Positions 18,415 to 28,128 of a stretch of 64,000 nt of DNA are shown here, piece by piece. Each line of letters begins with the position of its first letter. The stretch's first letter is position 1. The translations under genes and the position numbers were made by a program. Origin of the DNA: Sporosarcina sp. PTS2304 (GTDB lineage: Bacteria; Bacillota; Bacilli; Bacillales_A; Planococcaceae). The notes below the pieces were generated by a model. That model was given only the letters and a program-made list of their open reading frames with translations. It made no database searches and was not told where the DNA came from. Location of the stretch: positions 620,001 through 684,000 of the forward strand of contig NZ_CP031230.1 of assembly GCF_003351785.1 (NCBI RefSeq), written 5' to 3'.

Positions 18415-20790
18415 ATGGCGCCTAAAAAAAGAACAAAGAAAAAAATACCCGCTAAAAAAAGACAACAACAGAAGAAAAACCAAAGCTCATTGCAACCACT
18501 TTGGTTTGAAATTATTGGTGTAGTGTTAATAGGCTTAGCTATCATTATGATTTTTGAATTTGGAGTGATTGGTAAAGGGCTTGCTTCGCTTTCAAGATTT
18601 TTATTGGGGAACTGGTATGTAGCCTTACCTTTTATCATCATAGTACAAGCGCTAGTATTTATGATTAAGCGGCAAATAGGCGGCTATAAGCACAGAATCG
18701 TATTAGGCTGTCTGTTTGTCTTAGGCAGTATGTTGCTGTTCAGCCACGTGCATCTGTTTCAGACGCTTTATGAAAGCAAAGTGCTCATGTCTAACTCTGC
18801 GTTAAAAGAGACATGGAAAGTCCTTGTAACAAGCGGTGGAATGTTCGAACCGACTGGAACACTTGGTGGCGGTATGTTGGGTGCGATATTATTTGCTATG
18901 TTTTATTCGTTAGTAGATTCATCGGGAGCGACAGTAGCAGGAATACTATTGTTGCTGATCGGTCTTATTTTACTGACTGGTAAAGCATTGATCCCATATC
19001 TAGCTGAAAAAATTCCTATCCTTTTAGAAGATATGAAGAAAAAGTGGATGTCGCGTGAGAAGAAACCTGCAAAGTCATCTGAAGAAAAGCGTAAAGAATC
19101 ACTGCGCACTACACGTAAACAACAGAAACTGAAGAAAGAGAAAGAAGCACAAACAATTGTCGAACCATCTGAACCGATAAGCGAACCGATTATTTCGAGC
19201 TTCACATCAAAAATTGAGCCTACAGTAGCGGAACCGTGGACGGAAGCTGAACAGTTAAGTATTTTTCCTGAAGAGGTAAAACCAAAAGCTAAATCAGAAG
19301 TGGTGACAGAAGAAGATAAGGACATATCAGCCGATTATCCAGTAATGGGTGGGGAGCAAGAAAATGAAGCGTATGTATTACCGCCCACACATTTACTAGA
19401 ACCGCCTATTGCAAGTGATCAATCCGGTGAATATGATTTAATACAAGCGAACGCGAAAAAATTGGAACAAACGTTTCTTAGCTTTGGAGTAAAGGCTCGA
19501 GTAACTCAAGTGCATTTAGGGCCAGCTGTTACAAAATATGAAATCTTACCTGATACTGGGGTAAAAGTAAGCCGAATTGTTAGTCTTTCAGACGATATTG
19601 CATTGGCTCTTGCAGCTAGTGGAATTCGGATCGAAGCTCCAATCCCTGGTAAGTCAGCTGTAGGAATTGAAGTGCCGAACCACGCGGTCGCGATGGTAAG
19701 TTTACGTGAAGTGCTAGAGTCAAAAGAAAATAATCAAGCACAGTCTAAATTACTCGTCTGCCTTGGTCGTGACGTTACGGGTCAAGCGATGTTGACGGAA
19801 CTTAATAAAATGCCTCACGTTTTAATTGCAGGTGCGACTGGAAGTGGTAAAAGTGTTTGTGTAAACGGCATTATCATGAGTATTATTATGCGTGCGAAAC
19901 CACATGAAGTAAAAATGATGATGATCGACCCGAAAATGGTAGAGTTAAACGTCTTTAATGGAATTCCTCATTTACTGGCCCCGGTCGTCACAGATCCTAG
20001 GAAAGCAGCTCAAGCGTTGCAACGAGTAGTGTCTGAAATGGAACGTAGGTATGAATTGTTTTCTCATACAGGAACACGCAATATTGAAGGCTATAATAAT
20101 CATATAGAACAGTGGAACGAAGACAATGATGAGAAGCATCCTCGCATGCCTTATATAGTTGTCATTGTAGATGAGTTGGCCGACTTAATGATGGTTGCTT
20201 CTAGTGATGTGGAAGATTCTATTACACGTTTAGCTCAAATGGCAAGAGCAGCGGGGATTCACTTGATCATTGCTACTCAACGCCCGAGTGTGGATGTCAT
20301 CACAGGTATTATTAAGGCAAATATTCCTTCACGGATTGCGTTCGCTGTTTCATCGGCCATTGATTCGCGAACGATTTTAGATGGTAGCGGTGCAGAGAAG
20401 TTACTAGGGCGTGGAGACATGCTGTTTTTACCAGCGGGTGCTTCAAAGCCGACACGTGTGCAAGGTGCATTCGTATCGGACGAAGAAGTGGAAGCGGTAG
20501 TTGACTTCATTATTGAACAACAAAAAGCGCAATATCAAGAAGAAATGATACCGACTGAAGTGGAACACGTAGCGCCGCATGAAGAAACAGATGATCTTTA
20601 TGACGAAGTAGTACAAATGGTAGTTGAAATGCAGACAGCTTCTGTTTCTATGATTCAAAGACGTTTTAGAGTAGGATATGCACGAGCGGCACGTATTGTC
20701 GATCAATTGGAAGCGCGAGGGGTAGTAGGTCCTCCAGAAGGTAGTAAGCCAAGACAAGTGATGATAGGCAAGTCAGAACTTGAAAGTTAA
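18415..20790 (+). CDS. spoIIIE: DNA translocase FtsK/SpoIIIE
   Basis: A 791-residue septal DNA pump that clears chromosomal DNA from the division septum and, in spore formers, drives it into the forespore. The N-terminus is strongly basic. Four membrane segments follow (about residues 31-55, 65-85, 92-112 and 145-185). The linker (about 200-330) is rich in Lys, Glu and Pro. The RecA-like motor carries the Walker [14 protein letters not shown] and the Walker B region [12 protein letters not shown]. The C-terminal gamma winged helix contains [22 protein letters not shown], which reads polarity sequences. Start ATG 18415 after AAAGGGGG. tepA, located upstream in B. subtilis, is missing here. Confidence 0.95.
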   Translation: MAPKKRTKKKIPAKKRQQQKKNQSSLQPLWFEIIGVVLIGLAIIMIFEFGVIGKGLASLSRFLLGNWYVALPFIIIVQALVFMIKRQIGGYKHRIVLGCLFVLGSMLLFSHVHLFQTLYESKVLMSNSALKETWKVLVTSGGMFEPTGTLGGGMLGAILFAMFYSLVDSSGATVAGILLLLIGLILLTGKALIPYLAEKIPILLEDMKKKWMSREKKPAKSSEEKRKESLRTTRKQQKLKKEKEAQTIVEPSEPISEPIISSFTSKIEPTVAEPWTEAEQLSIFPEEVKPKAKSEVVTEEDKDISADYPVMGGEQENEAYVLPPTHLLEPPIASDQSGEYDLIQANAKKLEQTFLSFGVKARVTQVHLGPAVTKYEILPDTGVKVSRIVSLSDDIALALAASGIRIEAPIPGKSAVGIEVPNHAVAMVSLREVLESKENNQAQSKLLVCLGRDVTGQAMLTELNKMPHVLIAGATGSGKSVCVNGIIMSIIMRAKPHEVKMMMIDPKMVELNVFNGIPHLLAPVVTDPRKAAQALQRVVSEMERRYELFSHTGTRNIEGYNNHIEQWNEDNDEKHPRMPYIVVIVDELADLMMVASSDVEDSITRLAQMARAAGIHLIIATQRPSVDVITGIIKANIPSRIAFAVSSAIDSRTILDGSGAEKLLGRGDMLFLPAGASKPTRVQGAFVSDEEVEAVVDFIIEQQKAQYQEEMIPTEVEHVAPHEETDDLYDEVVQMVVEMQTASVSMIQRRFRVGYARAARIVDQLEARGVVGPPEGSKPRQVMIGKSELES

Positions 20791-20846
20791 TTAATAATTA
20801 CTAAAATCAGCAGAACTATACAATTTTATGTATTCTTTATCTAGTT

Positions 20847-20876
20847 ATTTCCTTCTGCATAAGAAGATGATATAGT
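20847..20876 (+). promoter_or_regulatory. candidate promoter of the GntR regulator gene
   Basis: TATAGT (20871-20876) preceded by TGA (extended -10), with a poor -35 (TTTCCT-like) about 17 nt upstream. It lies in the gap after spoIIIE and about 46 nt before the gene. Confidence 0.5.
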
Positions 20877-20922
20877 GAAGATAGGAAGTAATCAGAGGTC
20901 TGACTTCTTTGGAGGTGGCTAA

Positions 20923-21648
20923 ATGTTTGTGAAGAAAGATCCGCGGCATTTGTACGTTCAAGTGATTGAACGGCTAAAGCAAGATATCGAATCTGGACAA
21001 TTTCAACAACATGAGCGTCTTCCTTCAGAAGCTAAGTTGGCAGAAATGCTGGGAGTCAGTCGAGCGACATTACGCGAAGCACTTCGTGTGTTGGAAGAAG
21101 AGAAGGTCATCTTCAGAAAACATGGTGTAGGTACGTTTGTGAGTTCGCAACCCATAGTCCTTTCCGGAATCGAGCAACTTTCTAGTATTACGATGATGAT
21201 CCGTCATGCCAATATGGAGCCTGGAACGATTGTTCAAGACATCTCTCTTATTCCATTGACCAGAGAGTTAGCCACACGTTTTAAAACAGATGAAAAGAAA
21301 ATTGTCCAAATGAAACGAATTCGAACAGCAAACGGTGAACCGGTAGTGTATTGTATAGATCATATACTAGAAGAGTTTTTACCTGACGGCGTGGATAGCG
21401 AGTTAAACTATTCGCTATTTGATACGTTGGAGAAGTCTGGCAAGCTTAGAATTGGACAGGCAGTTGCTGAAATTGAGCCAATCAGTTATCATACCGACGC
21501 ATTTAAAGCGTTATCATGTGATGCATCACAAGCTTTATTAGCTCTTTTTCAAGAGCATTTCAGCGAAGAAGGAAAAATGGTTTTGTATTCAGAAAATTTT
21601 TTCCGAGCAGATAAGTTTAGGTTCCACGTAGTAAGGAAACGGGTATAA
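20923..21648 (+). CDS. ymfC: GntR/HutC family transcriptional regulator (YmfC-like)
   Basis: A 241-residue regulator. The N-terminal winged helix (about 5-75) shows YVQVIERLKQDIESGQF, LPSEAKLAEMLGVSRATLREALRVLEEEKVI and KHGVGTFV. The C-terminal half is a UTRA ligand-binding domain of the HutC type. The start ATG 20923 follows GGAGGTGG. It sits immediately upstream of the nucleoside ABC importer genes and matches B. subtilis ymfC by position after spoIIIE, so control of that importer is likely but not shown. The ligand is unknown. Confidence 0.88.
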   Translation: MFVKKDPRHLYVQVIERLKQDIESGQFQQHERLPSEAKLAEMLGVSRATLREALRVLEEEKVIFRKHGVGTFVSSQPIVLSGIEQLSSITMMIRHANMEPGTIVQDISLIPLTRELATRFKTDEKKIVQMKRIRTANGEPVVYCIDHILEEFLPDGVDSELNYSLFDTLEKSGKLRIGQAVAEIEPISYHTDAFKALSCDASQALLALFQEHFSEEGKMVLYSENFFRADKFRFHVVRKRV

Positions 21649-21702
21649 GACGTATAGCGTCCTGATTTCATACCAAAACTATCAAAGGGGAGGTCATTTT
21701 TG

Positions 21703-22791
21703 ATGACGAAAAGAAAATTCGGCTTAGCAATGTCTTTAGTTCTAGCTGCAGGCACAATGTTGGCGGCATGTGGATCTACAGATAAGGAAAAAGACAACGC
21801 GGGGGACAAGCCTGCAGCAGGAAATGACGGAGAGAAAAGTGAATTCTCAATTGCCATGGTAACCGATATTGGTGGAATTGATGATAAGTCATTCAACCAG
21901 TCCGCATGGAAAGGTGTTAAAGAATTCGGAGAAGAACAAGGATGGGAAAAAGGTACAGGTGGTTACGATTATCTTCAATCTGCAGGTTCAGCAGATTATA
22001 CGACGAATTTAAATAACTTAGCTCGTCGCGACTTTAATCTAGTTTTTGGTGTAGGATATTTAATGGAAGATGCAATTTCTGAAATTGCGGCTCAACAAAC
22101 AGATACTAATTTCGCTATAATTGATGGAGTCGTAGATGCACCGAACGTAGCAAGCGTTTTGTTTAAAGAACAAGAAGGTGGATATCTTGCAGGTGTAGCC
22201 GCTGCATTGATGACTAAATCAAATAAAATTGGTTTTGTTGGTGGGCAGGATATTCCCGTAATTGAGCGTTTTGAAGCAGGTTTCATTGAAGGTGTGAAAG
22301 CAATAAACCCTGAAATTAAAGTAGATAGTAAATACACAGGGGCATTTGATAAAGCGGAACTTGGTAAAGCCGAAGCAGGTCGCATGTATTCATCTGGCGT
22401 AGATATTATTTTCCACGCAGCAGGTGGTACAGGTAACGGTGTCTTCTCTGAAGCGAAAGAGCGTAAACAAGCAGATAAAGATGCATATGTTTGGGTAATC
22501 GGAGTAGACTCTGACCAGTACGATGAAGGTAAAGTCGGCGACGCTAATGTTACGCTAACGTCCATGCTAAAACGTGTTGATGTTGCTGTTAAAGATCTGT
22601 CTTCTTTGGCAATGGAAGGGAATTTCCCAGGTGGAGAGACAAAAGTATATGGTCTTCATGACGAAGGGGTAGCTCTTGCTGATTCACGTGGTGCAATACC
22701 ACAAGATGTGCTAGATCAAATTGATGAATTTGCACAAAAGATTGCAGATGGAGAAATCGAAGTACCTGAATTTGTAGAAAAGAAGAAATAA
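21703..22791 (+). CDS. BMP-family nucleoside-binding lipoprotein of an ABC importer
   Basis: A 362-residue substrate-binding lipoprotein. The signal peptide ends in a lipobox LAAC with Cys23 as the lipid anchor, followed by an acidic, low-complexity linker. The mature part is the basic membrane protein (BmpA/PnrA/Med) fold, with [20 protein letters not shown] and the segment [14 protein letters not shown]. Family members bind purine nucleosides; the four-gene cluster resembles the guanosine importer nupNOPQ of B. subtilis, making this NupN-like. The start ATG 21703 lies 9 nt after AAAGGGGAGG. A terminator follows it, so the binding protein is probably made in excess over the membrane parts. 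Confidence 0.9.
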   Translation: MTKRKFGLAMSLVLAAGTMLAACGSTDKEKDNAGDKPAAGNDGEKSEFSIAMVTDIGGIDDKSFNQSAWKGVKEFGEEQGWEKGTGGYDYLQSAGSADYTTNLNNLARRDFNLVFGVGYLMEDAISEIAAQQTDTNFAIIDGVVDAPNVASVLFKEQEGGYLAGVAAALMTKSNKIGFVGGQDIPVIERFEAGFIEGVKAINPEIKVDSKYTGAFDKAELGKAEAGRMYSSGVDIIFHAAGGTGNGVFSEAKERKQADKDAYVWVIGVDSDQYDEGKVGDANVTLTSMLKRVDVAVKDLSSLAMEGNFPGGETKVYGLHDEGVALADSRGAIPQDVLDQIDEFAQKIADGEIEVPEFVEKKK

Positions 22792-22805
22792 GGGACAAAT
22801 AAGAT

Positions 22806-22835
22806 AAGGGCCGGTGTGTAATCCGGCCTTTATTT
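22806..22835 (+). terminator. intrinsic terminator after the lipoprotein gene
   Basis: GGCCGG/CCGGCC stem extended by flanking A/T pairs, 8-nt loop, then a T-rich stretch. It separates the lipoprotein gene from the ATPase/permease genes. Confidence 0.85.
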
Positions 22836-22862
22836 CATTAAAATTTGTAAACTAAAGGTTCC

Positions 22863-22890
22863 TTGACGTTCGTGCTGGAACTTTTATTTT
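22863..22890 (+). promoter_or_regulatory. candidate promoter of the ABC ATPase/permease genes
   Basis: TTGACG (22863-22868), a 16-nt spacer and TATTTT (22885-22890). If used, it produces a leader of nearly 190 nt that contains the structured element at 22911-22988. Confidence 0.4.
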
Positions 22891-22910
22891 ATTAATTTTA
22901 TTTTCTTATA

Positions 22911-22988
22911 AGTGACCTATATAAGTTGAACTAAAGATTTTCAAATCAACAGGTAGTATAGAACCTCCGACTCTTGTGTTCAACTTAT
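22911..22988 (+). promoter_or_regulatory. structured leader element upstream of the nucleoside ABC ATPase gene
   Basis: Two perfect 11-bp complementary arms (ATAAGTTGAAC at 22921-22931 and GTTCAACTTAT at 22978-22988) enclose two small hairpins (GATT...AATC and AGGT...ACCT). Together they form a three-way-junction-like fold. The 5' arm can instead pair with an upstream CTTATA (from about 22914), giving a competing hairpin. It does not match the purine riboswitch core as I know it. The function is unknown; a regulatory leader or an operator is possible. Confidence 0.45.
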
Positions 22989-23084
22989 AAAGTAAAACGT
23001 TGTCGCTCGTAGGTAGTGATAACGCTTACAGAATATTTCCGCTAGATTTTTTAGAAGTCTATTACTGGCAAGGAAGTGATTGAA

Positions 23085-24653
23085 TTGGATTATGTAATTG
23101 AAATGTTAGATGTATCAAAAAAATTCGGTACATTTTATGCGAATGACAAGATTACATTACAACTTGAAAAGGGAGAGATTCATGCGTTATTAGGAGAAAA
23201 TGGCGCAGGTAAATCTACTCTAATGAACGTGCTGTTCGGTTTATACCAACCCGATGGCGGAGAGATTCGTGTGAAAGGAAAGAATGTTGCAATTACCGAT
23301 CCGAATGTAGCAAATGATTTAGGAATAGGAATGGTACACCAACACTTTATGTTAGTGGAAAATTTAACCGTTACAGAAAATATTATTTTAGGTAGCGAAC
23401 CGACTAAATCAGGCATGATCAATATTAAAGATTCAGCTAAAAAAGTAGCAGAAATTTCGAAAATGTATGGATTGGACGTTGATCCTTATGCGAAAATTGA
23501 AGATATTTCAGTTGGAATGCAACAACGTGTCGAAATTCTGAAAACTCTTTATCGCGGGGCAGATATTTTAATATTTGATGAACCGACTGCTTCATTGACA
23601 CCACAAGAAATCGAAGAGTTATTAAGTATTATGCGTAAATTAGTAGCTGAAGGAAAGTCTATTATTTTGATTACACACAAACTTCAGGAAATAATGAATG
23701 TCTCAGACAAAGTGACAGTCATCCGTAAAGGAAAGGGAATTGGTACAGTTATTACGAAAGAAACCAATCCTGAAGAGCTTGCGACTTTAATGGTTGGGCG
23801 CCAAGTAACGTTTAAAACGGAAAAAGGTCCTTCCCATCCAACAGAAGAAGTTTTGAAAATTGAAGATCTTGTTGTGAATGACTATCGAGGGATCGCTAAG
23901 TTGAAAGGGTTGAATCTGTCTGTACGACGTGGGGAGATTGTGGGGATTGCCGGTATTGACGGAAACGGTCAATCGGAACTGATCGAAGCGATTACAGGTC
24001 TTACAAAAGTTAAGAGTGGAAAAGTATATATTAATTCTGTAGATGTTACGAATAATAAACCTAGAAAAATTACAGAAACAGGAATTGGCCATATCCCACA
24101 AGACCGTCATAAGCATGGTCTAGTACTTGATTTTTCAGTTGGTTATAATGCGGCATTACAATCGTATTACCATGAGCCTTTTTCTAAAGGTGGAATCATG
24201 AACTATAAAGTGGTAAATGAGCAAGCGAATAATCTTATTAAGGAATTCGATGTACGGACTCAAGGTGTACATGAATTAGCAAGAGCTTTATCTGGTGGGA
24301 ATCAGCAGAAGTTAATTATCGGTCGTGAAGTGATGCGAAACCCAGATTTATTGATTGCTGCTTTGCCGACACGAGGTTTAGACGTAGGGGCTATTGAATT
24401 TATTCATAAACGTTTAATCGAGCAACGAGATAGTGGAAAAGCCGTTCTCCTTATTACATTTGAATTAGACGAAGTAATGAATGTTTCCGATCGGATATCG
24501 GTAATTTATGATGGAGCGATTGTAGGAACTGTTATACCTCAGGAAACTACTGAGCAAGCATTAGGGTTAATGATGGCAGGTCATTCTAAACAAGAAGCCG
24601 AAAAAGAACAGGCTGTCGTAGGGAAAGATGGTGATGAACATCATGTCGAATAA
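23085..24653 (+). CDS. nucleoside ABC transporter ATP-binding protein (two ABC domains)
   Basis: A 522-residue duplicated ATPase of the sugar/nucleoside (CUT2-like) type. The first domain has GENGAGKST, the signature SVGMQQRVEIL and the Walker B ILIFDEPTASLTP. The second has the degenerate P-loop GIDGNGQSEL, the signature LSGGNQQKLI and LLIAALPTRGLD, where the usual Walker B acidic region is altered, as is common in this family. The start TTG 23085 is preferred, because AAGGAAG is 8 nt upstream and MDYVIEML matches the usual N-terminus; GTG 23076 overlaps the ribosome site. It partners the two permeases that follow and the lipoprotein upstream (NupO-like). Confidence 0.92.
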   Translation: MDYVIEMLDVSKKFGTFYANDKITLQLEKGEIHALLGENGAGKSTLMNVLFGLYQPDGGEIRVKGKNVAITDPNVANDLGIGMVHQHFMLVENLTVTENIILGSEPTKSGMINIKDSAKKVAEISKMYGLDVDPYAKIEDISVGMQQRVEILKTLYRGADILIFDEPTASLTPQEIEELLSIMRKLVAEGKSIILITHKLQEIMNVSDKVTVIRKGKGIGTVITKETNPEELATLMVGRQVTFKTEKGPSHPTEEVLKIEDLVVNDYRGIAKLKGLNLSVRRGEIVGIAGIDGNGQSELIEAITGLTKVKSGKVYINSVDVTNNKPRKITETGIGHIPQDRHKHGLVLDFSVGYNAALQSYYHEPFSKGGIMNYKVVNEQANNLIKEFDVRTQGVHELARALSGGNQQKLIIGREVMRNPDLLIAALPTRGLDVGAIEFIHKRLIEQRDSGKAVLLITFELDEVMNVSDRISVIYDGAIVGTVIPQETTEQALGLMMAGHSKQEAEKEQAVVGKDGDEHHVE

Positions 24654-25692
24654 ATTGATAAACATCCTAGTACCCATTATTTCTATCATTTTAGGATTGC
24701 TAGTAGGCGCGGTGGTCATGCTCATCAGTGGCTATAATCCTGTTATAGGATATACCGCTCTATGGAATGGTATCTTCGGAGATTCTTATGTAATCGGGGA
24801 AACTATACGACAAATCAGTCCATATATTTTAGCTGGTTTAGCGGTTGCATTTGCATTTCGCACCGGACTTTTCAATATTGGAGTGGAAGGGCAGTTAATC
24901 GTCGGTTGGTTCGCAGCGGCATACGTCGGTATGGCATTTGAATTACCTAAAATTATTCATTTACCACTTGCGCTACTAGCTGCAGCTGTCGCGGGGGCGT
25001 TATGGGGACTTATACCAGGTATTCTAAAAGCAAGACTACATGTACATGAAGTTATCGTCACGATTATGATGAACTATATTGCACTTCATGTAGTCAATGC
25101 ATTGATTAAAACTATTTCAGGTGGAGGCTTTAAGTTGGATCGAATTCATCCGTCAGCTTCTCTGCGTTCTGAATTTTTATCCAATTTAACAGATTTTTCC
25201 ACATTGCATTACGGAATATTTGTTGCGTTGGCAATGGTAGTCGTTATGTGGTTTATTTTAGAAAAAACAAAAACTGGCTTTGAGCTGAAGTCCGTTGGTT
25301 TTAATGACAACGCCTCACAATATGCTGGGATGAGTGTCAATAAAAATATCATTATGGCAATGGTTATTTCAGGGGCATTCGCTGGTCTCGGTGGGGCAAT
25401 GGAAGCTCTAGGTACATTCGGTAATATGTCTTCTATGGGAGGCTTTACTGGAATTGGTTTTGATGGAATTGCGGTTGCCTTATTAGGAGCTAACACACCA
25501 CTTGGAGTTATTTTCGGTGCAACATTATTCGGATCATTAAAATACGGAGCGAATAATATGCCAAACGCTGCAGGAATTCCAGTAGAGATTGTTTCGATCA
25601 TTATTGCATTAGTAATTTTCTTCGTTGCCTGCGGATACATTATTCGCGTTGGACTCGTGCGTTTACGCAAAAATAAGAAGGAGGCGAAGTGA
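24643..25692 (+). CDS. nucleoside ABC transporter permease 1
   Basis: A 349-residue membrane protein of the BPD_transp_2 (LivH/RbsC-like) family with about eight to ten membrane segments. The typical motifs FRTGLFNIGVEGQLIVGWFAAAYVG and VHEVIVTIMMNYIALH are present. The start ATG 24643 is chosen because GGTGAT (24630-24635), an exact anti-Shine-Dalgarno match, is 7 nt upstream; ATGs at 24628 and 24634 are alternatives. It overlaps the ATPase gene by 11 bases, so translation is coupled. It corresponds to NupP of the B. subtilis guanosine importer. Confidence 0.9.
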   Translation: MSNKLINILVPIISIILGLLVGAVVMLISGYNPVIGYTALWNGIFGDSYVIGETIRQISPYILAGLAVAFAFRTGLFNIGVEGQLIVGWFAAAYVGMAFELPKIIHLPLALLAAAVAGALWGLIPGILKARLHVHEVIVTIMMNYIALHVVNALIKTISGGGFKLDRIHPSASLRSEFLSNLTDFSTLHYGIFVALAMVVVMWFILEKTKTGFELKSVGFNDNASQYAGMSVNKNIIMAMVISGAFAGLGGAMEALGTFGNMSSMGGFTGIGFDGIAVALLGANTPLGVIFGATLFGSLKYGANNMPNAAGIPVEIVSIIIALVIFFVACGYIIRVGLVRLRKNKKEAK

Positions 25693-25693
25693 G

Positions 25694-26647
25694 ATGTTAG
25701 ATATTTTATATTTCATCATTCCAATAACGATTGCTTCTGCTGCCCCTCTTATTTTCACAGCAATAGGCGGTGTGTTTTCTGAACGATCAGGTGTCATCAA
25801 TATCGGTTTAGAAGGACTCATGATCATGGGTGCGTTTATCGGGATTGTATTTAACTTGTTCTTTGCAGATGTGTTAGGGGCATGGACACCTTGGGTTTCA
25901 TTGCTAGTCGCTATGCTTGTCTCCGCATTATTTGCAACATTGCATGCGGTAGCTTCCATTTCATTTAGAGCAGACCAAGTAGTGTCGGGTGTTGCAATCA
26001 ATATGCTAGGTTTAGCGATTGCTTTATTCTCTGTGAAAATGATCTTTGGAAAAGGACAAACAGATTTTATTCAGCAGAAGATTCCGCGTTTTAACATCCC
26101 GTACTTGGAAGACATTCCAGTAATCGGACCGATGTTCTTTAAGTTAGTATACGGTTCATCCATAATCGCGATTGCAGTTGCGATCATTGCTTGGTTCGTA
26201 ATTTATAAGACACCGTTCGGTTTGCGCTTACGTTCAGTCGGTGAGCATCCAATGGCTGCAGATACGATGGGGATCAAAGTGACAAAAATTCGGTATATCG
26301 CTGTGATCATTTCAGGTGGACTTGCTGGAATCGGTGGTGCGGTATACTCGCAGACGATTACGAATGACTTTGGACATGCTACGATCAACGGACAAGGATT
26401 TATGGCGCTTGCAGCGATGATTTTCGGTAAATGGCATCCGCTAGGCGCGATGGGTGCTGCACTATTCTTCGGATTTGCACAGGCCTTGGCAATCAGTTCA
26501 TCTAGTATTACATTTTTGGCAGGTATACCGTCTGTGTATTTCCACATCTTCCCGTACGTCTTGACGATTTTAGCTTTAGCCGGATTCCTTGGAAAAGCGA
26601 ATGCACCAAAAGCTATCGGAAAGCCGTATGTAAAAGGAAATCGATAA
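25694..26647 (+). CDS. nucleoside ABC transporter permease 2
   Basis: A 317-residue second permease of the same family. It shows FSERSGVINIGLEGLMIMGAFIG, SFRADQVVSGVAINMLGLAIALF and RSVGEHPMAADTMGIKV. The start ATG 25694 follows AAGGAGG. It begins one base after the first permease stop, as expected for a heterodimeric membrane channel (NupQ-like). It is the last gene of the importer unit and is followed by a long perfect inverted repeat. Confidence 0.91.
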   Translation: MLDILYFIIPITIASAAPLIFTAIGGVFSERSGVINIGLEGLMIMGAFIGIVFNLFFADVLGAWTPWVSLLVAMLVSALFATLHAVASISFRADQVVSGVAINMLGLAIALFSVKMIFGKGQTDFIQQKIPRFNIPYLEDIPVIGPMFFKLVYGSSIIAIAVAIIAWFVIYKTPFGLRLRSVGEHPMAADTMGIKVTKIRYIAVIISGGLAGIGGAVYSQTITNDFGHATINGQGFMALAAMIFGKWHPLGAMGAALFFGFAQALAISSSSITFLAGIPSVYFHIFPYVLTILALAGFLGKANAPKAIGKPYVKGNR

Positions 26648-26652
26648 GTAAC

Positions 26653-26691
26653 TCTGAAAGCTATCTGAATACTATTCAGATAGCTTTCAGA
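26653..26691. repeat. perfect 19-bp inverted repeat after the importer operon
   Basis: Two perfect 19-bp arms around a single central base, read as TCTGAAAGCTATC... and its complement. The hairpin is longer than most intrinsic terminators and has no T-tract on either side. It may act as a transcript 3'-end barrier or a protein-binding palindrome. Confidence 0.8.
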
Positions 26692-26853
26692 CTGTAGACG
26701 ACGAGTGAAGAAAAACAAAGTGAACAGTTACAACTTATGTAAATAAGGTGCTTGCTTAGTTTTGCTTACAGTGTCATATATTTTCTATTTCATGTAGTAA
26801 AATGTATAGTAAGGATAAGATTACATATAATAAGGTAAACGAGAGGTGTTTGT

Positions 26854-28128
26854 ATGTTCAATAAAACAAAATTACAAAATGGCGTGCATTTGTATATACG
26901 TAAAACAGAACAATTTAAAACAGTAAATGTAACGATTAAATGGAAAGCACCATTGGATCAAAAGACGGCTTCGGAGCGTACAGTACTCGCAAATGTATTA
27001 GAAGAGTCAAACGCAAAGTACCCAACGTTAAGTGAGATGCGGAAAGCACTGGATAACTTATATGGTACCGTTTTGTATACAGACGTCTCTAAACGGAGCG
27101 CAGAACATACCGTTTCGTTGTTTGCGGAATGTGTAAATGATGAATTTTTTAAAGGAGAAGATATTTTCAAGCAACTTTGGCAATTAATTCGTGCAGTTGC
27201 TTTTGAACCGAACGTAAAAGACGGAGCATTTGATTTGGCGGTAACAGAAAGAGAAAAGCGCAATGTTCGGGATCGAATCCGCTCGATTTATGATGACAAA
27301 ACTCGATATGCACAAAAGCGCATGCTAGAAATTATGAGTCCGGACCAGCCTGCCTCTATTTCAGCTTATGGTACAGAAGAAGCTGTTGCGTCTATTACGA
27401 GTGAAAGTTTGTATGAAACGTATGAACAGATGATGAATCATGATGTTATCGATATTTATGTCGTAGGGGATGTAAATGAAGAAGAGATTATCTCGCAAAT
27501 TAAAGAGTACCTACCGTTCGTTGCACGTGATGCTAAAGCATTGCCTAGCGTAACAGAAGTCTCTCCGGTCGAAGAAGTTAAAACAGTTAGAGAACAGCAA
27601 GACATGAAACAAGGGAAATTGCATTTAGGTTATACAACGCCTATTACATTCCTTCACCCCGATTACAATAAAATGCAAATTATGAATGGCATATTTGGTG
27701 GATTTGCCCATAGTAAACTGTTCATGAATGTTAGGGAAAAAGAAAGCATGGCTTATTATGCCAACAGCGCATTTGCCTCACATTACGGAATTGTCTATGT
27801 AACAGCCGGAATCGATGCTGACTTAGAAGAAAAAGCCGTGAAACTTATTGAAGAACAGCTGACAGCTTTACAACAAGGAGATATTACAGAAGTAGAATTA
27901 GAACAAACCGTAGCGTTATTGGAGAACAGTATCCGAAGCGCTAACGATTCTGCACGCAGTCAAATCGAAATTTACGATCAGTATAAAGAATTAGATGAGA
28001 ACTTTACAGCAGAAAATCTAATTGAAAAATGGCAATCTGTTACACTTGAAGATGTAAAGGAAATGGCCAATACGGTAAAGCTAGAAGTAGTCTATCTGTT
28101 ATCTGGCAAGGAGGGGACTTCCAAATGA
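26854..28128 (+). CDS. ymfF: M16 family peptidase-like protein YmfF (zinc motif lost)
   Basis: A 424-residue pitrilysin-family protein. At the place of the HxxEH zinc motif the sequence reads NVLEES, so two of three key residues are replaced and catalysis is unlikely. The rest keeps the M16 fold (MNGIFGGFAHSKLFMNVREKESMAYYANS). Start ATG 26854 after GAGAGGTG. It overlaps ymfH (intact zinc motif) by four bases. Inactive/active M16 pairs commonly work as heterodimers, which is the likely arrangement here. The B. subtilis homologues are of poorly known function. Confidence 0.9.
   Translation: MFNKTKLQNGVHLYIRKTEQFKTVNVTIKWKAPLDQKTASERTVLANVLEESNAKYPTLSEMRKALDNLYGTVLYTDVSKRSAEHTVSLFAECVNDEFFKGEDIFKQLWQLIRAVAFEPNVKDGAFDLAVTEREKRNVRDRIRSIYDDKTRYAQKRMLEIMSPDQPASISAYGTEEAVASITSESLYETYEQMMNHDVIDIYVVGDVNEEEIISQIKEYLPFVARDAKALPSVTEVSPVEEVKTVREQQDMKQGKLHLGYTTPITFLHPDYNKMQIMNGIFGGFAHSKLFMNVREKESMAYYANSAFASHYGIVYVTAGIDADLEEKAVKLIEEQLTALQQGDITEVELEQTVALLENSIRSANDSARSQIEIYDQYKELDENFTAENLIEKWQSVTLEDVKEMANTVKLEVVYLLSGKEGTSK

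Noticed and set aside
22921..22988. Purine riboswitch before the nucleoside ABC ATPase gene
   Set aside because: The three-way fold and CCGACT are suggestive, but the required J2/3 UCUACC-type junction and the 7-nt kissing loops of P2 and P3 are missing. Kept only as an unclassified structured element.
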